Positions 1-12,100 of a DNA stretch of 64,000 nucleotides are shown here, one piece after another. The notes below the pieces were generated by a model. The model searched no databases. It was given only the letters and a program-made list of their open reading frames with translations, and had not been told where the DNA came from. The first letter of the stretch is position 1. The number at the start of each line of letters is the position of its first letter. The stretch is taken from NCBI GenBank assembly GCA_958510875.1, contig OY294067.1, positions 277,184,742-277,248,741 on the forward strand, read 5' to 3'. Origin of the DNA: Endomychus coccineus. Lineage: Eukaryota; Arthropoda; Insecta; Coleoptera; Endomychidae. A program made the translations under genes and the position numbers.

Positions 1-2450
1 AAAATTGAATGCCTCAATGAGTTGTAATTTTCTTGGAAAACATCGTCAAAGAAAAAGCTGTGAATCTTGCATCTCTTCCTCCTACCAATGATTCAGCAGC
101 ACAATAGTCTAATAGTCTGTTCTCTCTTCCGACAAATTGGAAAGAGATAGAAACAACTTAGGGTTCTTCGAGCTAGTCACGAAATCCGTCATTCAACTAC
201 TCTATTTTCGATCTCTATGTTCACAATCTAGTAGTTCTGTGGGTCTCTATATAAAAACTAGAGTAGACACGCCTGAACATAGAGATAATTATAATTTCTC
301 TATGTGTTAGCTGGTCGAATGTCAAGATCTTTTACCTAGAATAAGGCCTTGGTCGAGTGTTTAAAAAATTTCTTGAATGCCGCAGTCACACCAAGGCACT
401 ATTTTGTTTCTAGTGTTTTTGTCGTACAAGTGTTTAGTAAAGTGCTTTAGTTCTTCTGTGGTGATAAAGATAGCAGAATTCTGTGAATCAGTGAAACACC
501 TTCAACGTATTTTTTTTATTTGACAACATAATCACATAGTAGTTCTGTGATATTCACTAAGGGACTACAGAGCAATAAAAGATATTGATTGTTTAGAATC
601 GGAGAAATGTAAAAATAGAGAGCGCTAGCGCCATAAGCGTAACGTTATAAAAATGACCGAGGTTAAGCTAGAAAATTCGTCCCTTCTCTTTACTAAATAT
701 GGCCTCACACACTGTAGTATACAATATAAGCTGTTGAGGAGTAGTGGATTTCTGACTCTGACTAGACTAAATACCCCACCATCCGATTATATGTCTTAAT
801 TCGCTAAAATAGTCGCTCGTGCTTTCTATCCTTATATCTCTCTGATTAGAATCCAACATAGCATGTTTTGTAGGGTTGTAGGGCCTGGTTAAAATTTCTT
901 TCATACATTAAAAATCATTGGAACTTGGAACAGTGTTCAGTAGTCTGTTTGACAATTTCCAGAATATCAGACTATCATAAATTACGTAATTTGTGGATTT
1001 AATTATTATTCTATGATATCAGATACAAATATCCCCAGAATAATATAAAAAAAGCTCTCATTTATTGTGTGAGTAAATATCTATGTCTAGTTTTGCATTT
1101 TGTGCTTTAATATAATGATAAAAGTGTTGAAAAGTTTTCATTTCGTGTATATATAGGTATAATATATGATTTCATGATATTAGATTCGAACTGCTTTTAA
1201 TGTCGATATTATTGCCGCGATAACTTCATTTTCGTATTTACCTTACCGCTTTCTGAATATAAATGTTACTCAAATTGTTCATCGGTGGTGACCACGAAAT
1301 AGAAACATAACCGCCGTTATTTAGCCAAGACCAGTGCAGCGACACTTCTCAGACACTGTGATTTGTTAAAACAATTCCTGAACGAAGAGAGAATACTTAC
1401 TCGCTGTACTTACTTTGGAAGATTAATTCACCGTTATCGGTGGACGAGCGACGAGGTGAGTAACATATTTTTTAATTTGATAATTTCACATGGCAGTAAC
1501 TTGTGTTAATGTAGACGTAGCATAGTAATAAATGATAAATATTATGAAGACTACAGTAAAACACGCAAGGGACTCTGTACTCGCTTATAGCGGTTAGGGG
1601 CAATAGGCAATACCATCTTACCATCTATAGTACAAAGAAAAAGGTGTAGAACATTCCCCGATGGCATATTCATATTACCACGGGGCAACCGGCAGTTGAT
1701 AATCCTCTATAATATAAGGCCTACCGGCAGTACCGGCTCAATCGTGACGTCACAAGCTAGAGGCTATGTTGCAATGCTGCTAGTTTTTGGGACATATAAG
1801 GACCTACTGTTTAAACGGGGTTGACAGACGTGAACTGAGTCCTTAGTTGCTTTATTAATTGGAAACAACAAAATTTCAAAACAAAAAACATGCATATTAT
1901 AATATACGAGTTATTGTTGTAAAATTTACTACTCTTTTTGTAGTATGATGATTACCAACTACCTACTGCCTGTATGTACTTAATTTTCTTCTTTTACGTG
2001 AAGATTAGTTCTTGAGCAATAATTATTCAACAATGTGTTACTTGTGCATTCAATAATGAGGCAAGCAATATCCTTCTCTGTGTGACTTTAACAATCAACA
2101 AAATTTTTAAGATACTTCTCTCCTGTTATATGCTTTAAAACTAAGTCACAAAGAAACACACGTCTATTTAAAATTATAAGAATTGATTCTTCAATAATTC
2201 ATTGAAAATAATATATTCTAACCAAATGGCTCAAAGTTTCTTTGGGATAAGATACCCCACCCTTACTTAAATTGCTTATAAGACTCCTCAACTAATAAAT
2301 CTTCTGATGAAACCAAATTCAACCTACATACTTTACATTTCAATTTTTTTGTTGCAATATATGAGCAATAGACAAATTTACTGGCTGAAACAAAAAATTG
2401 CTATAGTCTTTTGTTTTCGGGTTATAAAGAAATGTTCGATTTTTCTACTT
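1..2450. other. No recognisable gene; AT-rich DNA
   Basis: No ORF with protein-like content or recognised repeat was found here. A possible untranslated first exon ends at about 1455, where GACGAG is followed by a consensus GTGAGT donor on the plus strand, but no downstream coding exon was found to support it. Confidence 0.4.
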
Positions 2451-2705
2451 TTAGACTCATGTGGAGTATCGTGGTGCAATTTCGAGTTATGGTCTAAAGT
2501 TGTATTTTTTCAAATGGGAATCATAGTTGGCTATGGTGGTGACCACCTCACTGGTCCGTTACTTCACATCCAGTTATTTCCAAAATTGGTATTCAATAAT
2601 TCTGAAACCGTCCTGATATTATGAGGTGGTGCACCATCTTGTTGGAAGAACTGATTTCTTGCCTCAATTAAGGGTAGATTGTCCATAAGTTCCTCGATAA
2701 TTTTC
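2450..2705 (-). pseudogene. Tc1/mariner-type transposase remnant
   Basis: The minus strand encodes FFQQDGAPPHN followed by IRTVSELLNTNFGNNW and, after a stop, NGPVRWSPP. This is the region around the second catalytic Asp (QQDGAPPH) leading toward the third, in the Tc1/mariner family. Stops interrupt it and neither end of the element could be delimited. The piece ends near a perfect 26-bp palindrome at 2721-2746. Confidence 0.7.
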
Positions 2706-2720
2706 TGGTTAAGATACATG

Positions 2721-2746
2721 GGGGGATAAGAAATTTCTTATCCCCC
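2721..2746. repeat. Perfect 26-bp palindrome
   Basis: GGGGGATAAGAAA is followed immediately by its exact reverse complement. Flanking ATG and CAT extend the symmetry if one G is skipped. It lies between the transposase remnant and the Penelope-like element and may be a fused end of a lost insertion. Confidence 0.7.
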
Positions 2747-2779
2747 ATTTTTCATGAAGCCCCCGATTATATGGTTTGA

Positions 2780-4010
2780 CAAAAATGCATAAACCCTCAG
2801 TTTCCCTTAGACTAATTGTCTGCACTATCGGATCCCCTACTTATAAACCCTCTTGATATCTGTTATCTATTCTCAAACCTCTTGTAGGTAATTCCAAAAG
2901 TTTTATCCCAAATTCTTTCCATTTCGTTGAAAAACTCCAAACGGTAAAAGTTGACCCAGGGAATTTGCTCGTTAGCTTCGACGTCTAATCACTCTTTACC
3001 AATGTTGCCATTCCAGACACCCTTTCCATAGTTTCTCAACTTTTACCTGCCAAAGATATTTCAATGGGCTTGCTACCGTTAATTGATTTTTGTCTATCTT
3101 TCACAAATTTTCTGTACGATGGTATGTTTAACGAGCAGTCCTCGGGAGCTACCATGGGTTCCCCACTTTCTCCAGTCATAGCTAATATCTTCATGGAAAC
3201 TTTTGAGCAAGATGTTATTGACTCATTGTTCTCAAGCCGAAATGTTTGTTTAGATATGTCGACGACATTTTCGTTATTTGGCAACATGGTCGCGAAAGCA
3301 ATCATTTGAATTCATTACATCCTAAAGTCTTTTTCACCATGGAAGTTGAATCAAAAGGTTCACTCCCGTTCCTCGATGTATTCGTTAGTCGACAGACTGA
3401 TGGAACTTTGGGACATTCTGTGTATGGAAAACCCACTCACATCGACAGATACCTCAATGGCCTTTCCTACAACCATCCAGCCCAAAAGCAATCTGTCATA
3501 AACTCTTTGATCCACTGAACTGTCAACGTATTCCAACCTCAATCCTTAAAATCAGAATTAAAAATCATTCATCTGTCTTATAATCAAATAATTTCTTCCA
3601 TTATAACATTCAAAAAACTAAAAAAATACACTTCGCCTAAAATTTCAAATCAACTTGACCCACAAACCCCCCCGCCTGCTTTATCCACTGCCTATCTTCC
3701 ATATATTGAAAATATAACAGATCGAATTTCCAAAATCCTTGAAAAACATAATATTTCTACTCGCTTTTCAATACTTCCAAAACTGTCAGTTTTACAAACC
3801 TATCAAAGTTCCCCTTCCTCCTCTTCATTTAGAAGGTGGTTATAGTATTCCCTGTTTTCCCGGATAAGTCTACATTGGTGAAACAGGTCGTACAAGTAGC
3901 TACTCGTGTAAAAAAAACATGAGCGCCTGTAGAATGTAAAAGTTATTTTCTCCTAACTTCACAAACAATCACCACATTCACATGTGTCTAAAAGTCGAAC
4001 TTTTGTTTAT
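2780..4010 (+). pseudogene. Penelope-like retroelement: reverse transcriptase and GIY-YIG remnant
   Basis: The plus strand in shifting frames encodes SFTNFLYDGMF, GATMGSPLSPVIANIFME, FRYVDDIFVIWQHG (RT catalytic box), SLPFLDVFVSR and KPTHIDRYLNGLSY, the order seen in Penelope-like RTs. Downstream, about 3830-3900, the reading EGGYSIPCF then YIGETGRTSS marks the GIY-YIG endonuclease domain that follows the RT in these elements. Several frameshifts and stops make it non-functional. Start and end are approximate; the N-terminal part of the RT is missing or unrecognisable. A related copy lies at 51650-52215. Confidence 0.9.
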
Positions 4011-5905
4011 AACTCGAAAACAAAAGACGATAGGAAATGTTTGTTTCCACCAGTAAATTTGTCTCTAAAATAGAGATATAGTGACTTCCATTTTTATATA
4101 TCTACTATTATGGTAACCGAGTTACCCTATACAAACATCGAAATTTGCCCATCCTGTACAATTATGAAACTGAAGATGCTACAATTCTTCATTAAGGCAC
4201 TAGGTAATGATCAAAGAAGCATCAGATTTGGAAACAGGTAAAATATTATTAGAAATTCAATTCAACCGTTGATGATCGCCAACCATGTCTTTCAAGGTCA
4301 AATCAGTATCAGAATCGGTACAGTGTACATGTTTAGCAAAAAATAACTCCCATTATCTAATGCAAACAGCATTTTGCAATCTAGCATAAAAAATAACTAT
4401 CCCTTTTGAACAGGTAAATACAGTATTGTTCCACAATATGGGAAGTCCTTTGATTTAATTCAAAGGCAGTCCAAGTCACACACCCCAGATTTCAGCAAAT
4501 TATAAGGTACTGGTAAATAAAGTGGCCTCATGCAAAGCAAATTTCGTCATATGGTACGATTTTCCTCGGATTATGCCCTAAAAAGTTGGGAAAAGTGTAT
4601 CCAAGAAACCCCAGTTGGCATAACAGTAATTTTGAGTCCATTTACATATTCAATAGTAGCCTTTTCCACTTTGATGTGTGACAATATTGCTATTTGCAAA
4701 CAGAATATTAACCATTAGATATAGATTTAAATTGATTGTTAGCATATTAGTACATTTTTCTGCTTTATCACTGTTTACCGTTCTGAATGATCAATACAGG
4801 ATGTTACTCTTAATGCTCAAGGATTCTTGAGTCAAGTTTCAGGGAATTCTAAATGTACTGTCAACATTATTTAATGTTTGGGTGTTTATCAACGTATGCT
4901 CAAGCGCCCAACTAAATTGCAAATACTTTTCCGAAAACCTAATTTGAAAGCCATTACAGAGGAAACGATGCAATATCTATGGAAGGTGAACATATTTTCC
5001 TCGAAATGGTGTGATATCTTTTACTTACTTTACTTGGTTAGAAAAATGGTTCAGGTTTTGGTACAAGCAACATATTTTCTTACAATACTGCTAGTGAATT
5101 TGGTGAAGGAATCTGGGAAAGGGTGGTTTTACTCAAAATAAAAAAAATAGGTGTAACATTTCTTTTATTTATCTTGTTTTCACTTGATCTTATTTATCTT
5201 ATAAGATATTTCTGTTAAACAATCAACAAAATGAATGTTTGCGCAGTGTTTGTGAGTGATCCGCACAACTTAACATAAATTAATAAAATATTAAACTACG
5301 ATAGCTGTACCTGTAGTTGACTGAATACATACATCGAGCATTGCTTGTAAGGGGACCAGTTCGTACACAGTTAGTCTTCCGATGAAAAAAAAATTATACT
5401 TGAATGATTTTAATTTGATATCGAACCTCTAATGCTAAAGCGGATGTGACAGCAAAACCATATTGCCAAGTCGTCAATAGACCTCAGATCTGGTTTCCCA
5501 TCCGGAATGAACACCCAGCATGAGGGATTGAAATCATATTAACCCGCAAAAAGATGTATATAATTTTTTTTTCTACACTGAAATATTTGATTCCAATCTA
5601 TTCGAGCAGTTACGAAAATTGATGAATGTAATTTTTAATGATAAAATAAATAGTTATGGCGAACAACAATTGAATATATTAAACGTAAAAGGTCAGCCAT
5701 TTTATAAAAGTGACTAGTTTCTATTAGTTATTACTTCTCCAGAACGAAAAGGAAAAGGTGAATTTTTCTTGTTTGCCGAATAGATTTGAGCACATATGTT
5801 TATGTATCTAAAACAGTCTAAAACGTAATTGTTCTAACTTAGCGGTGATGCTTCAAAATACGCCCTTTTTTTGAATCCCGACTTGACTGATGGAATATAT
5901 GCAGT
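4011..5905. other. No recognised gene; 3' flank of the carrier
   Basis: Two small open frames (near 4530 and 4878, plus strand) have no protein-family resemblance and look like chance ORFs. The carrier 3' UTR must occupy the right-hand part, but its end is not marked by a clear signal. Confidence 0.4.
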
Positions 5906-6148
5906 TTAGATTACGTTCTTAATTTCGTCATATAATACTAGTACGATCGCACCACCAGTACCACGGAGTACGTTGGATAATGCACCCTTGAAGAAGGCCC
6001 TGCCACCTTCAGTTTTCGCGATCGTTGCCCAGCAATGAACCGTGCTCTTGTATATAATGTCGCTCTTTGAACGACCGGACTGCATCATCATACGCCTACG
6101 CACTGTGTCGAAGGGATATGAGACAATACCTGCGACGGTGGTTACACT
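5906..6148 (-). CDS. ANT: ADP/ATP carrier coding exon 4 (terminal)
   Basis: Eighty codons plus TAA stop, beginning in phase 0 after a TTTTCAG acceptor. It contains the third carrier signature with RRRMMM and ends YDEIKNVI. No AATAAA signal in a clean position was identified on the minus strand immediately downstream, so the poly(A) site is not placed. Confidence 0.96.
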   Translation of the reverse strand, partial: SVTTVAGIVSYPFDTVRRRMMMQSGRSKSDIIYKSTVHCWATIAKTEGGRAFFKGALSNVLRGTGGAIVLVLYDEIKNVI

Positions 6149-9100
6149 CTGAAAACAAAATAAGATCAATTATTTTCATACAAATGCAAGGAATAGAATA
6201 ATCAGACAGATAATATGAGAAGCAAGAATCTTGATTAGTCCTGTCGCCAGAGGATAAATTAAGAAAAAAAATTTGAAGGTGTAAATTTGCAGTATTTTGG
6301 TGTGCTGAAAACGGGAAAAATAGTCAACAAATTCCTACAAGTTAGCTTCAAAATTTTTTTTGCGTTTAAAAACAAAACAGTGTCCCAAATGGAAAAATAT
6401 GTGAAGAGATAAAATGTTGACACAGTGAAAAGGCATCGTTTGAGACGAAGTAAAATATATTTCGAGGTTATGGTCTCAAGATATCAGCGCATTTCGCTTA
6501 AAAAATTAAGTTGTAAATTTGGTATGTTTTTATACGTATTTTGATGCCCTGAAAACGGGAAAAATAATGAAAAAAAGCCTTACGAGCTTCAAAAGTTACG
6601 GCCATTTTTTGGCGCGAATAAATTTTCATATATTTTGCGTTTGAAAAGAAAACGGGGGCCCAAATGAAAAAACATGTCGAGAGACAAATCGTACAAAAAG
6701 TGGAAACGTATCGTTTGAGCCGAGAAATATAAGTCATTTCGAGGTTATGGTCTTGAGATATGAGCAAAATAGTGTTTTTTTTGGGAATACAAATGTTTTT
6801 TTTCTCATTCGAATATTGACCAAAAAAATATTCTATCCAAATTGAAAGATGGTATTTTTCATACACTTTCTACAGTGTTAGGTTTTTTTTTATTCTTTCA
6901 TTTTGGCTCCACAATCGGCCATTTCCAAAAATCCCTAAATCTGAGATTGCCAGCCGAAAAATGGACTTATCGACAAAAAGAAAATCCGTTTGTAGATTTC
7001 AACAAATGTGATACAAAACATCCTTCAATACTGTTTTTGAGGCTTAAAAAAACGTAGGACAACTTTGAAAATTTCGGACCTCGGAAAATGTGCAAATTTT
7101 ATTGGTTAAAAATTTTTTAGGATGATCAAATTTTAGGTTCTATTAAAGTATTTCACGATGTGTATTTTACGCTAAAGAAACCCTTTCTAGGTTGAGAAGA
7201 AGTCGAGATATTGATATAAATGTGTTTGGGCCTCCCCAGAACCCAATTTTGGGCCTATCGAAAAAAATCGGAAATCGTTGGAAAGTAGACAAATTTTCTG
7301 ATCTAAAACCAAAAATAAGACCTCGTAGCTATCACCATCTCGAATTTAGAGCGCGTTGACAAAAAAATCTCGTGTAGAATAATGCAGTGGCCCAAATTTC
7401 TATACCGCTTATCGTATCGTAATAGTAGATTTCAACTAGTAAATTGAAATTTAAATACATTTTTCAATTTTTACAACTTGATTAGAATCAAAATAACTGA
7501 AAAATGATCACATCAATTTAAAATATTATTATGACGAAAAGTGATTCGACATGGAAAGCAAATTTAGCAACCAACCAACGTTTTTAGTTTTTCAACGACA
7601 TCTGTTTATGAAGAAAATGTAGGAATACGCTACGAAAGGTTTGAATATTGATAATGTAAGTATATCGTGACCAGAAACCTAGATGAAGGCATTATAAGAT
7701 GTAAAATGTGTTAACTGCAATTGGAATACGTCAGATGGAAATATACGCGAAGAATCCTCAAAAAAGCCCTTGCTTGGTCTGTTTGATAGGTGAGCAAAAA
7801 ATATATTGAACATAATTACAAAGTCATACAAAGATGTACATACCTGAGCAATAGCCCATGAGATTAACAAAGGTGTGTTCTTTGGATCAGGCAAAATGCC
7901 TTTGGCAGTATCGTAGAAACCGAAGAAAGCAGCACGGTAGATGATGATACCTTGTACTGACACACCGAAACCACGGTACAGACCGCCCAAACCGTCACTC
8001 TTGTAGATTTTGGTCAGGCAGTTTCCTAAGCCGCTAAATTCACGTTGCCCAGCTCCTTTACCTACATCGGCAGCTAACCTGTAAGAAAGAATCATGGTAA
8101 AATGGGTTAATATCATGTAAAATCTTTGATTCGATAAGGTTACAGCAATAGATCAGTCAGCCGGAACTACAATAGGGCAACCGGAGCAATGCCCCGGGGC
8201 CCCCGGGCTCGGGGGGCCCCCTGAGCGGAGGACAAAACAGAAAAAATGTTTCGAAGTGCAAGCATTTTTAGCGCTGTCTCATTGTTCTTCGTTATGTGAA
8301 AATTTATTAACTGATTAATTTATTTATTTAGAATAATAAAAGCTATTGCGAAAAATCTGTTTAATATAATTACCTCTGAACGTATAAGATTCTGTACAAA
8401 TCTTGACCTTAGAAAGAAAACGGTATTGTTAGAAGTGTGAGATTTTATAAACGTGAAGAATTTATCATTTTATGGAGCGTTTTTTCCGAAGTTACCCTTT
8501 TCTCGGATATACATGTCGTAAAAGAGCTAGCTCATTTTTTGATAATTGAAAATGCGTTACTGTCATCCAGCTACCCAGATGTTTGTACAGCCCTTCTCAT
8601 GTTTCTGACAGTCCCAGTCACTACGGCAAAAGCTGAACTATCGTTTTCCAAATTAAAATTAATCAAAAGTTACTTGCGGAGCTCGATGCAACAAGAAAGG
8701 CTGAGCAACTTATCATTGTTATCAATCGAAAATCTGAGAGCGCGCACAATTGATTTCGATAAAGTCATTGAACAATGTATCTCTTCAAAAGCAAGAAAAT
8801 GAAAGTTCTGAATTTTTTTCTCAAATATCGAATCGTGATTATGAGCATTAGTTTAATCTTTTAATACTAAAATCTTATCGAACAACTTCTGAATATTAGC
8901 GAATTAAAGGTGATTCATAATGACTACCCGAATATCTCATCCTTCTCTATATAATTCATAATTTTGTAATGTGAGGGATGAAAGTACCGTATAATATTAT
9001 AGCTAAGAATATATTACTACTTTACATGATTGATGATGTTATAATGTCTGATATTTTAACTTACAAATTAATATGTAATACAACGTGAAAAATGTGTAAG

Positions 9101-12100
9101 ACAAATAAAACAAAATATTTATGAATAGAAATAATAATGCCTTGTTTCTTTTTTTTTACAAAAATTGGAAAAAATTGAGTTGACAAACTCAATAGAGGAA
9201 TAGGGCCCCGAACTTAGTCTTGCCCCGGGGCCCCTTAAACTCTAGGTCCGGCCCTGAGATCAGTCCAGGTGACTGCTGACTGTTAACCTAATCCAGTATG
9301 CCTACTGATGTTTATCCAATTGATTCGTTCATGTTAGATAATTTACCTTCAAACTTGCTGTGTGGGATTGAATTAGAAAATTATGAATTTAAGTATGATT
9401 GAAAAGGATTGTTACTTGTTCCCTCTTTTCTAGAGATGGTAGTATAATTTCAGTCAGTAGTACTATTTTTCTTACAGATTAATATTTAGTACAAAGGTAT
9501 GCTTTGCTTATAAATGTGATTGCTGCCACACCTTAAACTTGAAGCTGAGGTTAATGATTACACTATGTAACAAAATTCAACTTTTGTTCTGCCTAACCTT
9601 TTCGATGTTTGCGTTCGATTCGACATCTATTTCGAATAATTAAAAGTCACCTTAGAAGTTTGCTTTTGCGCTCAGGGCGAATTTCTTCCCAAAAGTAAAA
9701 CTTCGCTGTGAATATTAGTCCAAGCTATGAACCGGAAAATAAAAAAAAAACATGTAATTCCGAATCGGAATTTTTTTTTTCGCATTAGCTTCAGGAGGTT
9801 CTCAGGATCATTCATACACCTTAAAACCTCTTGGGAACCCCAACCCCACCCATTGGGGACGAAAATGGCCCGAAATCTCCAAGTCTTGAATAGTATTTTC
9901 CACAAATAAAGTGCACCTAGGAGGTTTTTTGGGTCGCTGAACACGAATCCGTAGCCAGATTGACTTGCAATCCATCGTGGGGTGGTAAAATAGACGAAAT
10001 TGACCAATTTTGCACCCCTATATGTTATTTTGCAATTTACGTGTTTTAGGCATTCCGAATGCACCAAGGAGGTTTTTTGGGTCGCTGAATACTATTCCGA
10101 AGCCAGATGTACTCGAATATAGTAGGGGTGGGAAATTTACAAAAATAGCTAATTTGTCACGCTTCTAAATTTGTATTATTTTTGCATTTGAAAATTACTT
10201 CGGAGTAAATCTGGCTTCGGAATCGTATTCAGCGACCCAAAAAACCCCCTTGGTGCATTCGGAATGCCAAAAACACGTAAATTGCAAAATAACATATAGG
10301 GGTGCAAAATTGGCCAATTTCGTAGATTTTACCACCCCTACGATGGATTGCAAGTAAATGTGGATACGGATTCGTGATCAGCGATCCAAATAACCTATTG
10401 GCACCTTCAAATAGACGAAATTTTGTTGATTAATAACAATTGTTTAAACAATGATTGCTTAAACAATCAATGTGGCTAAACAAAAAGACACGGGTATTTT
10501 TTTTCATTGATTCTATGATTTGCGTAGTTGGTTTAATTTTTTTGCACTTTCCTGAGCATGGATCTAACGAACTTTCCAACAGCTGAATTGTTTATTAGAG
10601 TTTTAACAATACACATTTGTGCAAAATGCGAGGATAAGTCCATACCTCGTAGTAATTTGGTCTTCTAAGCCGATCGGCACCCTCAAATCGAAAGAATTCC
10701 GATGATTTTGATATTTGTTTATGCAATTATTACAGTTTGAAAAAAACACGGGTATTTTTTTCCCCTTATGCTATGTACTGCTTAGTTTTGGTTTGGCTGT
10801 AATTAGGCTGTGTTTTGCCTGGGCCTTGATGGGTTAAATATGTGAAGATTTTCACGAAATTTAATCGGTTAACGCGCTATACCTTTTTAATAAAAGTCCA
10901 TATGTACTTCGGAATGGTATCAATATCTTCGTAATGAATCACTCTACAGATACAAATTGCGAAAAAACGGTATTTGGATCAGAATAGATTAGTTAGCATT
11001 TTTTTTTACTTTTCTGCAAATAGTAGCCCAACAGTCTTACATATGCAACTTTTAACTGTTTGTCTCACTTCTCCACACAATTGCGAATAATTTGATATAT
11101 CATAGACTGGTGCTGAGTCAAGTTTATGAATAGTTATTATTCACAGCGAAGTTTTATTTTTGGAAAAAAATTTGCCCTGAACGCAAAAGCAAACTTTTTA
11201 ATTTCTAAGGTGGCTTTTAATTATTCGAAATAGATGTATAATCGAACGCAAACATCGAAAAGGTTAGGCAGAAAAGTGTGTTACGTAGTGTTATAATGAT
11301 ATAACACAAGAGGTTGATCTCAATAAGTTCTATAAAAATTCATAATATCGGGTAATGAGTAAGCCTTTTTGAAATGGATAATATTGAAGATAACATATAT
11401 ACCAAATGCGTCCTTGTAGATAAACCTATTGATCTTTTTATGTTGACAATCACATATTACCAAAAGACTTAATAATCGAGCAGATTTACTTTTATTTACT
11501 TTCATTTGTTGTTAAGCCACTACATCCATGCTAGATACTTTGGGCGATGAGTTTAAAATGATCTTCTAATTTCGAAATTATAAAAGTATGTGGATCTAAA
11601 CCATTATTTTGTCTCTGTAAAGCACAGTGACTGATGGTCTAAGCAGTTTCTCTCTTGTACAGCCATTGTAAGTACTATTTAACACTATGAACGTTCGCTA
11701 TTAACACATTTACCATAAATTAGTTTTAACGGTGGAGAATTCAACACAAATGTCAATATTACGTGACGTTTTGTTTGCTCACCGGTACCCAAATTGATCA
11801 GCTGTTCTAGGATAATCTGTTGCCCAACACAACTGCACTACATGAAGCAAATTTCAATCATTTTCTTTTTTGAATATACAGGGTGTTTCGGGAGGAAATG
11901 GAAATATTTTAAGGGCATGTCTAGGAAGCCAAAATGAGCTCATATGTTCAAGTCCGATTTTCATTTGTTTCAGAAATAATTAGGTTTATCTTTTTAAAAA
12001 TTTAATCAAGTTAACTTTGATATCGTTGTCCCAAATGACAATTTGAAACATATAATTAAGTAGGCAAGTGTCGTAAAAACTAACAGTTATGCTAGTTTTA

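Noticed and set aside
3036..3305. Minus-strand 89-aa frame
   Set aside because: It is the antisense of the Penelope-like reverse transcriptase.
4160..4200. CTGAAGATGC as a hammerhead core after the first Penelope-like element
   Set aside because: No GAAA box or stem II pairing follows at the right distance.
9672..10067. 131-aa minus-strand open frame
   Set aside because: It lies across the arm and internal repeats of the CACTA-type element and its complement-strand copy is broken.
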